A DNA stretch of 64,000 nt from Aeromicrobium marinum DSM 15272 (GTDB lineage Bacteria > Actinomycetota > Actinomycetes > Propionibacteriales > Nocardioidaceae): NCBI RefSeq assembly GCF_000160775.2, contig NZ_CM001024.1, positions 1,489,712 to 1,553,711 of the forward strand, given 5' to 3'. The translations under genes were made by a program, and so were the position numbers. Positions within the stretch are counted from its first letter, which is position 1. Every line of letters begins with the position of its first letter. This document shows positions 32,614-41,717 of the stretch, one piece after another. The notes beneath the pieces were generated by a model that saw only the letters and a list, made by a program, of their open reading frames with translations, was not told the DNA's origin and did no database searches.

Positions 32614-33479
32614 TACTCTGCCTCTCCGTCCGTCTTGAGCCCGGCGATGGTCCGGGCCTCCTGCGCACCGGCCGGCGCGCCGGTCTGGCCGAGCTCGACC
32701 AGGTCGGCCAGGTGGTCGTCGTACTCGGCCCGCGACACCACGTTGACGGTGAAGATCATCCGTGAGTGGTAGAGGCCGCAGAGCTCGGCGCACCGACCGG
32801 TGAAGGTGCCCTCACGGGTGGGGGTGACGTCGAAGGTGTTGTCGCGACCCGGGACGACGTCCATCTTGAAGTAGAACTCCGGGATCCAGAAGGAGTGGAT
32901 CACGTCGGGGGACGTCAGGTTGAACCGGACCGACTCGTCGACCGGCAGCCACAGCTCGGCGGGCTGAGCCGGCGTACCGACGTCGAAGACGGCCTCGCCG
33001 TCGACGGCGGTCTCGTCGAGGTAGTTGAAGGCCCACTGCCACTTGGACCCGACGACCTCGATGGTGTGGTCGGGGTTCTCGACCGTCTCGAGCATCTCGT
33101 TCTGGCTGGTGACGGTGTGGAAGAAGAAGACCGCGACGATGATGACCGGCGCGAAGGTGTACAGCGCCTCGATCGGCAGGTTGTACCGGACCTGCACCGG
33201 CACCTCGTCGTCGCTGCGACGGCGGTAGCGGATCATGACCCAGACCATCAGGCCGAAGACCAGCAGGAAGACCACCAGGACCGCGATCCACGCGCCGAGC
33301 CACAGGTTCCACATGGCCTGCGTGCGGTCGCTGCCGGCGACCGGCAGGGCCAGCCGCATGATCTGGGAGTCGTCCACGGGGGAACAACCGCTGAGGACCA
33401 ACGCGAGGACAGCGAGCAACGCCAACTTCAACCGACCCACGGGGCGCCTTTCTGGTGCAGGAACGTCACGCAACGACAT
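32613..33479 (-). CDS. ctaC: Cytochrome c oxidase subunit II (lipoprotein)
   Basis: 288 residues. Lipoprotein signal with LVLSGC (C32), two transmembrane helices (about 55-78 and 95-115), then a CuA domain with the ligand cluster [12 protein letters not shown] and [13 protein letters not shown]. It accepts electrons from QcrC and passes them to ctaD. ATG at 33479 is the only start giving a good signal peptide; the frame upstream is Arg-rich. The start of the region has GATACC-like bases 7 bases before the ATG, a weaker leaderless match. Confidence 0.96.
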   Translation of the reverse strand: MSLRDVPAPERRPVGRLKLALLAVLALVLSGCSPVDDSQIMRLALPVAGSDRTQAMWNLWLGAWIAVLVVFLLVFGLMVWVMIRYRRRSDDEVPVQVRYNLPIEALYTFAPVIIVAVFFFHTVTSQNEMLETVENPDHTIEVVGSKWQWAFNYLDETAVDGEAVFDVGTPAQPAELWLPVDESVRFNLTSPDVIHSFWIPEFYFKMDVVPGRDNTFDVTPTREGTFTGRCAELCGLYHSRMIFTVNVVSRAEYDDHLADLVELGQTGAPAGAQEARTIAGLKTDGEAE

Positions 33480-33553
33480 GCTCAGGGTATCCCAGCCGGC
33501 CGTCCGGCTCTCGCTGAGGGCAACCTTCGCGGGGCCGGTGCGACGGGGGCCGC

Positions 33554-34525
33554 TCACGCGAGCGCCAGGGCGTCGCCGACCTCGGCCGCGGCGACGTCGC
33601 CGTAGGCCGACCCGAGCCGGTCGAGGAAGCTCTGCCGGTCCAACGTGTACTCCTGCGTGCCCTTGGTGAGCACCACGCTGGCCGCGATCGTGCAACCGAT
33701 CTGCGCCGAGCGCTCGAGCCCGAGGCCGGCCGCGACGCCGGCGAGGAACCCGGCCCGGAAGCTGTCGCCGACGCCGGTCGGATCGACGGCGACCAGCCCG
33801 GGGATCGCGGACACGTGGACCTCGTCGTCGGCGGTGTACACCGAGACCCCGTCCTTGCCGCGGGTGACGATCCGGGTGCCGACCTTGGACTGCACGTCGG
33901 CGGACGTCCAGCCGGTCTTCTGCTCGATCAGGGCGGCCTCGTAGTCGTTGCTGAACAGGTAGGTGGCGCCGTCGACCAGCAGACGGATCATGTCACCGTC
34001 GGCGAAGGCGAGCTGCTGGGACGGGTCGGCGGCGAACGGCACGCCGGCGTCGCGGCACGCAGCGGTGTGCCGCAGCATGCCCTCGGGGTCGTCGGGGCCG
34101 ATCAGCACGAGGTCGAACGCGTGGCCGAGCCCGAGCACGTCGATCTCGCGGGCCTCGGACATGGCGCCGGCGTAGAACGAGGCGATCTGCGCGAGCGTCG
34201 AGTCCGTGGTGCACACGAACCGGGCGGTGTGGCGGGACTCCGAGACCCGCACCGACGACGTGTCGACACCCGCCGACTCCAGCCAACCGCGGTACTCGAC
34301 GTCGAAGTCCTTGCCGACCGAGCCGACCAGCACCGGCCGGTGGCCGAGGCTGGCCAGGGCGAAGCTGATGTTCGCGGCACATCCTCCGCGCCGGACGTCG
34401 AGGTCCTCGACGAGGAACGACAAGGCGACCTTGTCGAGCTCCTCGGGGACGAGGGAGTCGGTGAACCGTCCCGGGAAGGTCATCAGATGGTCGGTCGCGA
34501 TGGAACCGGCGATGGCGAGATGCAC
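33554..34525 (-). CDS. adoK: PfkB-family adenosine kinase
   Basis: 323 residues of the ribokinase/PfkB fold. GSIATDHLMTFPGRF at the N-terminus and RRGGCAANISFALASLG (substrate side) precede the ATP/anion-hole motif VDPTGVGDSFRAGFLAG near the C-terminus. It phosphorylates adenosine to AMP in the mycobacterial orthologue (adoK), which sits in the same place between ctaC and the HesB gene. I use GTG 34525 (VHLAIAGSIATDHLM): TATGCT (34532-34537) lies 6 bases before it, while GTG 34531 would put only 0 bases between. Confidence 0.92.
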   Translation of the reverse strand: MHLAIAGSIATDHLMTFPGRFTDSLVPEELDKVALSFLVEDLDVRRGGCAANISFALASLGHRPVLVGSVGKDFDVEYRGWLESAGVDTSSVRVSESRHTARFVCTTDSTLAQIASFYAGAMSEAREIDVLGLGHAFDLVLIGPDDPEGMLRHTAACRDAGVPFAADPSQQLAFADGDMIRLLVDGATYLFSNDYEAALIEQKTGWTSADVQSKVGTRIVTRGKDGVSVYTADDEVHVSAIPGLVAVDPTGVGDSFRAGFLAGVAAGLGLERSAQIGCTIAASVVLTKGTQEYTLDRQSFLDRLGSAYGDVAAAEVGDALALA

Positions 34526-34541
34526 CCGCACAGCATAGGCA

Positions 34542-34569
34542 ACGGCCCTGCGCGTTCGCGCAGGGCCGT
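34542..34569. terminator. Hairpin between erpA and adoK
   Basis: 13-bp perfect stem (34542-34554 with 34557-34569) closed by only 2 unpaired bases, 26 bases past the erpA stop and just upstream of the adoK -10. No T-run; probably terminates erpA. Confidence 0.65.
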
Positions 34570-34595
34570 GGCGGGTCAGGCGGGTGTCGGGCGGC

Positions 34596-34985
34596 TCAGT
34601 GGAAGGAATCGCCGCAAGCGCAGGAGCCGGTGGCCATCGGGTTGTCGATGGTGAAGCCCTGCTTCTCGATGGTGTCGACGAAGTCGATCGTGGCTCCGCC
34701 CAGGTACGGCAGGCTCATGCGGTCGACGACGACGTTGACGCCGTCGAAGGTGAACACCTGGTCCCCGTCGAGCGAGCGCTCGTCGAAGAACAGCTGGTAC
34801 CGCAGGCCGGAGCAGCCGCCGGGCTGGACCGCGATGCGCAGGGCCAGGTCGTCACGACCCTCCTGGGCGAGCAGGCTCGACACCTTCTCGGTCGCGCCCT
34901 GGCTGAGGGTCACGCTGGTGGCCGGGGCGGTGGCGTCCGGCGTGGAGGTCTGGAGGTCGGCGTCCGTGGTGCTGTCGATGCTCAT
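34596..34985 (-). CDS. erpA: A-type iron-sulfur cluster insertion protein (HesB/IscA/ErpA)
   Basis: 129 residues; after a Ser/Thr/Asp-rich start comes the A-type domain with the three conserved cysteines in QPGGCSGLRY and GSCACGDSF, the cluster-binding set. It carries or inserts [Fe-S] clusters, which fits the nearby Rieske protein and, further on, lipoyl synthase. ATG at 34985 has a Shine-Dalgarno (GGGAGA). ErpA is my choice of name by common actinobacterial annotation; IscA or SufA would fit the same sequence. Confidence 0.9.
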   Translation of the reverse strand: MSIDSTTDADLQTSTPDATAPATSVTLSQGATEKVSSLLAQEGRDDLALRIAVQPGGCSGLRYQLFFDERSLDGDQVFTFDGVNVVVDRMSLPYLGGATIDFVDTIEKQGFTIDNPMATGSCACGDSFH

Positions 34986-35147
34986 GTCATCTCCCGGGCT
35001 CGGTGTGCGTCGTGCTGGGGGTCGGTCGCTGGTGTCAACGCCCGCCCGCGCGGATCTGTTCCATCGTACGCGGCGGTGCCGACAACCCCGAACACCGCGA
35101 TCCGATCCGGGCGGCCCCGTCCGTGCGAGCAGGTCCGGGCGGGCCCG

Positions 35148-36251
35148 TCAGTGCGACCAGGTGCGGGCGACCCGTGCGCCGAGCGCCTGCAGGGAACGCG
35201 CGGGGTGCGACATCGCCGGCTCCTCGCCCACCAGGTCGACCACCCCGTAGGCCGACTCGACCCCCATCGCCCGCATCTCGCGGGACCCGACGTCGACCCG
35301 CCCGGCCAGCACGACGCACGGTCGGGCCAGCTCCGCGGCCACGCGGGCCACGCCGAACACGACCTTCCCGGCCCGGGAGGAGTAGTCGTAGGACCCCTCC
35401 CCCGTCAGGACCAGGTCGTGGGTGGCGACGAGATCGGCCAGACCCGTGTGCTCGGCGACCAACCCGATGCCCGAGGTGACCTCGGCCCCCAGCAGGAGCA
35501 GGGCGAACCCCAGACCACCGGCCGCGCCCGCACCGGGCCGGTCGGCGACCCGCCGCTCGGCCGGGGTGGGACCGCACACCACGTCGACGAAGGCGTCGAG
35601 CTGCCGGTCCACGACGAGGATCGCGGCGTCGTCGAGTCCCTTCTGCGGGCCGAAGGTCCGTGCGGCGCCGAACATGCCCAGCAGCACGCTGTCGACATCG
35701 GTCGCGGCCGTGAGGGTGACGCCCCGGAGGCGGCGGAGCGCCGGAGCGAGGTCGACCCGGGTGATGCCCTCCAACCCGTGCGGCCCGGCGCCGAGGGGCA
35801 CGTCGGCCACGGCGCCCAGTCCGGCCAGCAGGCCGGCACCGCCGTCGGTGGTCGCACTGCCGCCCAGTCCCACCACGACGTGCCGCGCGCCAGACTCCAC
35901 CGCCGCGAGGACGGCCTGGCCCACCCCGAGCGTCGTGGCCCGGTCCGCGTCGCCCCCTCGTCCGAGGTGGAGCCCGCACGCCTGGGCGGACTCCAGGTAC
36001 ACCGTGTCGCCGACCCGCAGCAGGCTGACGGGGGCGGGGTCACCCCACGGTCCGTCGACGGTCACCACCGACACGTCGCCGCCCAGCGCCTGGTGCAGCA
36101 CCCCCATGAAGCCGGGTCCGCCGTCGGCCATCGGGGCCAGGGTCAACCGGTCGTCCGGTGCCGTGCGTCGCCACCCCTCGGCGATCGCCGTGGCCGCCTC
36201 GGGGGCGCTGAGCGTGCCCGCGAACTTGTCGGGTGCGACGAGGACCTTCAC
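35148..36251 (-). CDS. Glycerate kinase (GarK/GlxK family)
   Basis: 367 residues beginning VKVLVAPDKFAGTLSAPEAATAIAEGW, the family's opening, with LAPMADGGPGF, GLGGSATTDGGAGLLAGLG (phosphate-binding) and LTGEGSYDYSS. It phosphorylates D-glycerate to 2- or 3-phosphoglycerate. GTG at 36251 is fixed by this conserved N-terminus. The gene lies 25 bases after the aminotransferase on the same strand, so the two may be cotranscribed. In M. tuberculosis Rv2205c has the same family and place. Confidence 0.92.
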   Translation of the reverse strand: MKVLVAPDKFAGTLSAPEAATAIAEGWRRTAPDDRLTLAPMADGGPGFMGVLHQALGGDVSVVTVDGPWGDPAPVSLLRVGDTVYLESAQACGLHLGRGGDADRATTLGVGQAVLAAVESGARHVVVGLGGSATTDGGAGLLAGLGAVADVPLGAGPHGLEGITRVDLAPALRRLRGVTLTAATDVDSVLLGMFGAARTFGPQKGLDDAAILVVDRQLDAFVDVVCGPTPAERRVADRPGAGAAGGLGFALLLLGAEVTSGIGLVAEHTGLADLVATHDLVLTGEGSYDYSSRAGKVVFGVARVAAELARPCVVLAGRVDVGSREMRAMGVESAYGVVDLVGEEPAMSHPARSLQALGARVARTWSH

Positions 36252-36276
36252 CCGGGCCGTCCGGCGCCGTCGATGG

Positions 36277-37560
36277 TCAGGATCGGCCTGTCCCTGACTC
36301 CAGCGCCTGCGCGGTCGCGGCGAGCAGGACACAGGTCGCCAGCCCGTCCATGGCGGCGGTGAGGTCGGTCATGGACGGGAACGACGGGGCGATGCGGATG
36401 TTGCGGTCCCGCGGATCGCGGCCGTAGGGGAACGACGCGCCGGCGGGGGTGAGCGAGATGCCGGCCGCCTTCGCCAGCGCCACGACCCGGGTGGCGGTCC
36501 CGTCGGGAACGTCGAGGCTGACGAAGTATCCCCCTCGGGGCCGCGTCCAGGTCGCCACGTCGTGCGGCCCGAGCCGCTCGGCCAGGATCTGCAGCGTGGC
36601 CTCGAACTTCGGGGCCAGGACGGCGCGGTGACCGTCCATCAGCCGGTGCACGCCCTCGGCGTCCTGCAGGAAGCGGGCGTGTCGCAGCTGGTTGACCTTG
36701 TCGGGACCGATCGTGCGGAAGGCGACGTGCCGCAGGTACCAGGCGATGGTCTCGGGCGAGCCGCCCAAGAAGCTGACACCCGACCCGGCGAACGTGATCT
36801 TGGAGGTCGACGCGAACACCAGGGGCCGGTTCGGGTTGCCCGCGGAGGCGCACAGTCCCACGATCTCGGCGGTGGTCGTGCGTTCGTCGGTCAGGTGGTG
36901 GACCGCGTAGGCGTTGTCCCAGTAGATGCGGAAGTCCGGTGCGGCGGTCTCGAGCGCGGCCAGCGCCGCCGCCTTCTCGTGGCTGACCACCGCGCCCGTG
37001 GGGTTGGCGTAGGTCGGGACGAGCCAGATGCCCTTGACCGCCGGGTCGCCGACGAGGGCGCGGACCTGGTCGAGGTCCGGGCCGTCGTCGAGCATGTCGA
37101 CGACGAGCATCTCGATGCCCAGGTGCTCGGTCAGGGCGAAGTGCCGGTCGTAGCCGGGCGCCGGGCAGATGAACTTGACCGGAGCGGCGCCCCACGGTGC
37201 GGGCGAGTCGGGGGTCCCGTGCAGCATCGCGAAGGTCAGGGTGTCGTGCATCAGCGCCAGGCTGGCGTTGTCGGCCGCGAGCAGCTGGGCCACCGGGATG
37301 CCCAGCAGCTCGGCGAAGATCTCGCGCAGCTCGGTCAGGCCCGTGAGTCCCCCGTAGTTGCGGGTGTCGGTGCCGTCGGCAGCCCGGAAGTCCGTGCCGG
37401 GCAGCGACAACAGCCCTGCAGACAGGTCGAGCTGTGCCGGCGACGGCTTGCCGCGGGTGAGGTCGAGGGTGAGCCCGGCCTCACCGAGCGTGCGGTAGGC
37501 CTGCTCCGCCTCGGCGTGCAGGGTCTCGATCCGGTCGCGGGAGAGAGCGTCGAAGGTCAC
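36277..37560 (-). CDS. Class I/II pyridoxal-phosphate aminotransferase (AspB-like)
   Basis: 427 residues of fold type I. Features: DLTRGKPSPAQLDLS at the start, a NYGGLTGLTELREIFA segment, the PLP-pocket VPTYANPTGAVVS and YWDNAYAVHHL, and the catalytic lysine in FASTSKITFAGSG. This is the MalY/Ib-type aminotransferase typical of actinobacteria, probably using aspartate or an aromatic donor. GTG at 37560 sits 6 bases after TACGTT (37567-37572). It ends in the glycerate kinase spacer. Confidence 0.9.
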   Translation of the reverse strand: MTFDALSRDRIETLHAEAEQAYRTLGEAGLTLDLTRGKPSPAQLDLSAGLLSLPGTDFRAADGTDTRNYGGLTGLTELREIFAELLGIPVAQLLAADNASLALMHDTLTFAMLHGTPDSPAPWGAAPVKFICPAPGYDRHFALTEHLGIEMLVVDMLDDGPDLDQVRALVGDPAVKGIWLVPTYANPTGAVVSHEKAAALAALETAAPDFRIYWDNAYAVHHLTDERTTTAEIVGLCASAGNPNRPLVFASTSKITFAGSGVSFLGGSPETIAWYLRHVAFRTIGPDKVNQLRHARFLQDAEGVHRLMDGHRAVLAPKFEATLQILAERLGPHDVATWTRPRGGYFVSLDVPDGTATRVVALAKAAGISLTPAGASFPYGRDPRDRNIRIAPSFPSMTDLTAAMDGLATCVLLAATAQALESGTGRS

Positions 37561-37598
37561 GGTCCCAACGTACCCGGCCCGGTGACCGGCGGGGCGGG

Positions 37599-38165
37599 TC
37601 AGTCGAGTCCGGGAGAGCCCCACAGGGCCATCCACCGGCCGAGGTCCGGCTCGACGGGCACGTCGGACTCGACCAGACCCCGTACCTGCAGCTCCAGGGC
37701 GTTGTCGCGCCGCTGACCGGCCAGCGGCGCGAACGGGTAGAACGTGCCCTGCTTGAACAGGTAGACCAGCGCCAGTCGCTCGAGCGCAGGGGTCGTGAAC
37801 ACGACGGTGGAGCACAGCAGGGACGCCCCGAACCCGGCCTCGACCAGGGTCGTGTTGACGGCGTGGAGGTCGGTGACGATGCCGCCGACGTCGGCGGACC
37901 GGCGGACCGTGACCCAGTGGAACCCGAACCGGTCGACGGTGCGCTCGACGGTCGCCGCCGGGTCGAGACCGACCAGCTCCCGCGCCTCGTCGACCGCCGC
38001 GTCGTCGGCGTACCCCTCGGCGTCGCGGTAGCAGACGGCCCCGAGCCCGGCGAAGCCGAACCCCTGCGTCTCCAGCGAGATGGCCGCCTGCGGCACCTGG
38101 AACAGCACCCCGATGTCGGCCTGCGGCGGCGTGCTCCGGCCGAACAGGGAGTCGAACAGACCCAT
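37599..38165 (-). CDS. pspAB: PspA-associated protein PspAB
   Basis: 188 residues: MGLFDSLFGRSTPP opening, then a two-part fold with FGFAGLGAVCYRDAEGY and LCSTVVFTTPALERLALVYLFKQGTFYPFAP, as in the PspAB family. It occurs in operons with pspA and htpX in archaea and actinobacteria and is thought to take part in membrane-stress responses, with no known activity. The ATG is 3 bases past the htpX stop, so it closes the operon. Confidence 0.88.
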   Translation of the reverse strand: MGLFDSLFGRSTPPQADIGVLFQVPQAAISLETQGFGFAGLGAVCYRDAEGYADDAAVDEARELVGLDPAATVERTVDRFGFHWVTVRRSADVGGIVTDLHAVNTTLVEAGFGASLLCSTVVFTTPALERLALVYLFKQGTFYPFAPLAGQRRDNALELQVRGLVESDVPVEPDLGRWMALWGSPGLD

Positions 38166-38168
38166 CGC

Positions 38169-39062
38169 TCAGCGCTCCGACAGCTCGGCGCTGATGCGGC
38201 TGAGCTGCTGCACGCGCTGGTCGAGCGGCGGATGGGTCGAGAACATCGCCGAGACCGACGCCCGGTTGAGGGCCGGGGCGAAGAAGAAGGCGCTCACGGC
38301 GCCGGTCTCGCGCAGGTCCCGGCTGGGGATCCGGGACATGTCGCCCGAGATCTTCATCAGGGCCGAGGCCAGCTTCGACGGCTGGCCGGTGAGGTACGCA
38401 CCGGACCGGTCGGCGCTCAGCTCGCGGTAGCGCGACAGCGAGCGGGTCAGCAGGAACGACAGGAAGTACACGACGATGCTGACGAGGAAGACGACGATGA
38501 ACGGCAGGTTGTTGTTGTTGCCGCGGCCGCGGCCACCGCCGCCGAAGTAGAAGCCGTACCGCGTCACGAGGCCGGCGAGCAGACCCAGTGACGTCGCGAC
38601 GGTCATGACGGTGACGTCACGGTTGGCGACGTGGGCCAGCTCGTGGGCCAGCACCCCCTCCAGCTCCTCGGCGTCGAGGCGCTGCATGATGCCGGTGGTG
38701 ACGCACACGGCGGAGTGCTTCGGTGTACGGCCGGTCGCGAAGGCGTTCGGCACGTCGGTGACCGCCACCGCGACGCGCGGCTTGGGCATGTCGGCGAGCA
38801 CGCACAGCCGGTCGATCATGGCGTGCAGCTCCGGGGCCTGGTGCGGTTCGACCACCTTGGCGCCCATCGACTTCAGCGCGAGGGAGTCCGAGAAGTACCA
38901 CTGACCCCAGGCGATGGCCAGCACGATCACGATGCCGAACGCCCCGAGGCCGGTCTGCATCAGCACGAGACCGAAGACCACGTAGATCGCGCCGAGCGCC
39001 AGGCTGACGCCGCCCATGCGGAGGGTCAGCCCGCGGTCACCCCTGAATCTGGTTCTGGCCAC
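38169..39062 (-). CDS. htpX: Zinc metalloprotease HtpX
   Basis: 297 residues, M48 family. Two N-terminal hydrophobic helices, then EGVLAHELAHVANRD with the HEXXH zinc site, two more helices (SLGLLAGLVTRYGFYF, and VVFLVSIVVYFLSFLL) separated by a Gly/Asn-rich loop (GGGGRGRGNNNN), and SRYRELSADRSGAYLTG with the third Glu ligand. Degrades damaged membrane proteins. GTG at 39062 overlaps pspA by 26 bases. Confidence 0.93.
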   Translation of the reverse strand: MARTRFRGDRGLTLRMGGVSLALGAIYVVFGLVLMQTGLGAFGIVIVLAIAWGQWYFSDSLALKSMGAKVVEPHQAPELHAMIDRLCVLADMPKPRVAVAVTDVPNAFATGRTPKHSAVCVTTGIMQRLDAEELEGVLAHELAHVANRDVTVMTVATSLGLLAGLVTRYGFYFGGGGRGRGNNNNLPFIVVFLVSIVVYFLSFLLTRSLSRYRELSADRSGAYLTGQPSKLASALMKISGDMSRIPSRDLRETGAVSAFFFAPALNRASVSAMFSTHPPLDQRVQQLSRISAELSER

Positions 39063-39762
39063 CGGACCCTCCTTCGCTGCGATCCTCGCCGGGGGCCCGG
39101 TGCGGGTCGGCGGCCTCGAAGGCCCGATCCCACCGTTCGGACTCGGCGTGGCCGGTCGGCGCCGGGCCGCCGGGACCGTCCATGATGCCCTCGGCCACCA
39201 ACTCGTCGACGGCGTCGGAGCGGGCGTCCAGCTCGCGGGTGTGGCGTTCGGCCTCGGCCATCGCCTGACCCACGTCGCTGCTCGACGAGCTGATGCCGGT
39301 CGTGGCCCGCGTGATCTCCGACCTGGCGGTGGCCGCCGAGCGGCGGGCCACCAGGGTGTCCTTGCGCAGCCGGAAGGCATCGACCTTCGCCTGCAGGTCC
39401 GCGGCCGTCGCCTGCAGGCGTGCCTCGTCGCTGACGAGGTCGGCGTGACGGTCACCCAGCTCGTCGGCGGCCGTGACGAGCGCCGCTCGTCGCGTCAGGG
39501 CCGCACGAGCGCCGTCGTCGTCCCCCGCCGCGACCCGCACCTTCGCCTGCTCGTCGAGCTGCTCGGCCTGGTGTCTCAGCTTGGTGAGCTGCAGCTCGAC
39601 CCGCTTGCGGTGGGTGGCCAGGTCCGCCACACCACGACTCACCTGCTGCAGGAGGACGATCTGCTCGCGGTACGTGTCGTCCAGCCGTCCGGCCAGGTCG
39701 GCCGGGTCGTCCGACCCCCGCCATGCGCGGGCCACCCGCCTCAGCCGGTCTGCGATCCCCAT
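39037..39762 (-). CDS. pspA: PspA/IM30 (phage-shock/ESCRT-III-like) membrane-protecting protein
   Basis: 241 residues, mostly long amphipathic helices: MGIADRLRRVARAWRG is the membrane-binding helix, followed by coiled-coil segments (VSRGVADLATHRKRVELQL through TAARSEITRATTG). It coats stressed membranes. Followed by htpX and pspAB, the actinobacterial/archaeal Psp layout. ATG at 39762 lies 6 bases after TACGCT (39769-39774). The divergent DUF3043 gene shares the promoter region. Confidence 0.91.
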   Translation of the reverse strand: MGIADRLRRVARAWRGSDDPADLAGRLDDTYREQIVLLQQVSRGVADLATHRKRVELQLTKLRHQAEQLDEQAKVRVAAGDDDGARAALTRRAALVTAADELGDRHADLVSDEARLQATAADLQAKVDAFRLRKDTLVARRSAATARSEITRATTGISSSSSDVGQAMAEAERHTRELDARSDAVDELVAEGIMDGPGGPAPTGHAESERWDRAFEAADPHRAPGEDRSEGGSGGQNQIQG

Positions 39763-39801
39763 GCCCGCAGCGTACGGGGTGGCCCCGGATAGGGTGGGGC
39801 C

Positions 39802-40350
39802 GTGACCGACGACTCCTCCACCCCCGCCGCCAAGGGCCGACCGACCCCCAGCCGCAAGGAGGCCGAGGCGGCGCGCAGGGCTCAGATGAAGCAGCCACTG
39901 ACCCGCAAGGAGAAGATGCTGCGCGAACGCCGCGCCCGCGAGGAGCTGCGCACCAAGCAGCGCGAGGCGCTCCGCAGCGGCGCGGGCGACCACCTCCCGC
40001 GGCGTGACCGCGGTCCCGTCAAGGCCTTCGTCCGTGACTACGTCGACCGGCGCTGGAACGTGGCCGAGTACCTGCTGCCCCTGCTGGTCCTCATCCTGCT
40101 CATCAACTTCGTCAACACCCCGTGGGCCGTCAGCGCCGTCGCGTTCCTGTGGGCCTTCGCCGTCCTCGGCACGGTCGTCGACGAGATCGTCCTGCTCCGC
40201 GGCATGAAGAAGGCGCTGAGGGAGCGGTTCCCCGAGACCCCCCACAAGGGTGCGGTGTCCTACGCGGTGCTGCGCTCGTCCCAGCTGCGCCGCTTCCGCC
40301 TGCCGAAGGTCGCGATCGCCCGCGGCGGGGAGTTCAAGGCGCGCTACTGA
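39802..40350 (+). CDS. DUF3043 membrane protein
   Basis: 182 residues: a very basic, helical N-terminus (SRKEAEAARRAQMKQPLTRKEKMLRERRAREE), two adjacent transmembrane helices (YLLPLLVLILLINF; AVSAVAFLWAFAVLGTVV) and a basic tail. DUF3043 proteins are actinobacteria-specific and unknown. GTG at 39802 lies 6 bases after TAGGGT (39790-39795). It converges on a 65-residue ORF with a 16-base gap. Confidence 0.88.
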   Translation: MTDDSSTPAAKGRPTPSRKEAEAARRAQMKQPLTRKEKMLRERRAREELRTKQREALRSGAGDHLPRRDRGPVKAFVRDYVDRRWNVAEYLLPLLVLILLINFVNTPWAVSAVAFLWAFAVLGTVVDEIVLLRGMKKALRERFPETPHKGAVSYAVLRSSQLRRFRLPKVAIARGGEFKARY

Positions 40351-40366
40351 GGGCGCTCGCCCCGGC

Positions 40367-40564
40367 TCAGGACGGGTGCAGCGACATCGGTCCGTAGACC
40401 TCGGTGTCGCCGTCGAAGAGTCGTACCTGGTCGACGCCCTCCTCGACGAGGTCACCGAAGGTCTCCCCGACCCACGACTCGGCGTCGCCGCGGTTCTCGA
40501 ACTCCGGTGAGCGACCACCGGTCGGCGTCCCGTCGGCGGTCTCGTAGGTCCAGCTCCAGCCCAT
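40367..40564 (-). CDS. Small conserved hypothetical protein
   Basis: 65 residues, Asp/Glu-rich: MGWSWTYETADGTPTGGRS, EFENRGDAESWVGETFGDLVEEGVDQVRLFDGDTEVYGPMSL. It resembles short actinobacterial hypothetical proteins of the same layout, unknown function. It starts 3 bases past the gcvT stop, so it is probably the last gene of the gcvT transcript. Confidence 0.75.
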   Translation of the reverse strand: MGWSWTYETADGTPTGGRSPEFENRGDAESWVGETFGDLVEEGVDQVRLFDGDTEVYGPMSLHPS

Positions 40565-40567
40565 GGT

Positions 40568-41680
40568 TCAGCTCTCCTTGGTCGACGACTCGACGAATGG
40601 CGGTGCCACCACCGTGAAGGGTTCCTGCCGGGTCCGCACCTCGACCCCCACCGAGGCGCCCACCTCGACGCCCGGTTCCAGCAGCGCCAGGGCGACACCC
40701 TGACGCAGCGTCGGCGAGAAGGTGCCCGACGTGACCTCACCGACCACCGCACCGTCGCCGTTACGGACGACCATGCCGGGCCGCGGGATGCCGCGACCCT
40801 GGGCCAGCAGCCCGCGCAGCGTGCGCACCGTCTTCTCCTCCCGCTGACGCTGCAGGGCCTCACGACCCCAGAACCGCGGTTTGGACCAGCCGACCGCCCA
40901 CCCTGCGCGCGCCATGACCGGGCTGATCTCGGCCGACAGCTCGTGACCGTGGAGGGGGTAGCCCATCTCGGTCCGCAGGGTGTCGCGGGCTCCGAGACCG
41001 CAGGCGCGGATGCCGTGCGGCCGGCCGGCCGCCAGGACGGCGTCCCAGACGTCGACGGCGGCGTCGGTCGGCACCACCAGCTCGTAGCCGCGCTCACCGG
41101 TGTACCCCGTGCGACACACCGTGACGTCGTGGCCGGCGATCCGCGCGTCGGCGAACGACATGTAGGCGTGATCGGTCGGCAGACCGAGCGCCGAGACCAC
41201 CTCGTCGCTGAGCGTGCCCTGCACCGCGAGCACGGCGAAGTCACGGTGCTGGTCGACGACCTCGACCCCCTCCGGCGCCTCGGCCCGGAGTCGGGCCACC
41301 ACCTCGGCGGTGTTCGCGGCGTTGGGGATCAGGAAGACCTCGAACGGGCTGCGCAGGTAGGCGATCAGGTCGTCGACGGTGCCGCCGTCGTCGGCGCAGC
41401 ACAAGGTGTACTGGGCCTGACCGGGACCGATGCGCCCGAGGTCGTTGGTGAGGCACTCGTTCACGAAGTCCGCGGCGCCGGTGCCCCGCACGACGGCCTT
41501 GCCGAGGTGACTGACGTCGAACAGTCCCACCCCACCGCGGACGGCCGCGTGCTCGGCCAGGACCCCACCGTCCCCGCCGGGCCCGGAGTAGTCCAGCGGC
41601 ATGCTCCAGCCGCCGAACTCGGCGAACTTCGCGCCCAGGGCGACGTGTCGGTCGTGCAGCGGCGAGTGCAGCAGATCCAT
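40568..41680 (-). CDS. gcvT: Aminomethyltransferase (glycine cleavage T protein)
   Basis: Transfers the methylene group from lipoyl-aminomethyl H protein to tetrahydrofolate. 370 residues with [39 protein letters not shown], the catalytic-Asp region [34 protein letters not shown] and [22 protein letters not shown] 41680 lies 7 bases after TAGGTT (41688-41693), divergent from pepA. No gcvP or gcvH is in the window, but lipoate genes are nearby. Confidence 0.95.
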   Translation of the reverse strand: MDLLHSPLHDRHVALGAKFAEFGGWSMPLDYSGPGGDGGVLAEHAAVRGGVGLFDVSHLGKAVVRGTGAADFVNECLTNDLGRIGPGQAQYTLCCADDGGTVDDLIAYLRSPFEVFLIPNAANTAEVVARLRAEAPEGVEVVDQHRDFAVLAVQGTLSDEVVSALGLPTDHAYMSFADARIAGHDVTVCRTGYTGERGYELVVPTDAAVDVWDAVLAAGRPHGIRACGLGARDTLRTEMGYPLHGHELSAEISPVMARAGWAVGWSKPRFWGREALQRQREEKTVRTLRGLLAQGRGIPRPGMVVRNGDGAVVGEVTSGTFSPTLRQGVALALLEPGVEVGASVGVEVRTRQEPFTVVAPPFVESSTKES

Positions 41681-41687
41681 GCGGGTC

Positions 41688-41710
41688 AACCTAGCGGCCG
41701 CGACTACAGT
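41688..41710. promoter_or_regulatory. Divergent leaderless promoters, gcvT and pepA
   Basis: TAGGTT (41688-41693, minus) is 7 bases from the gcvT ATG, and TACAGT (41705-41710, plus) 7 bases from the pepA ATG. The promoters lie back to back within 37 bp. Confidence 0.6.
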
Positions 41711-41717
41711 GGCCGAC

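Noticed and set aside
34525-34531. GTG 34531 as adoK start
   Set aside because: It directly abuts the TATGCT hexamer; GTG 34525 has the usual 6-base gap and matches the start of known AdoK proteins.
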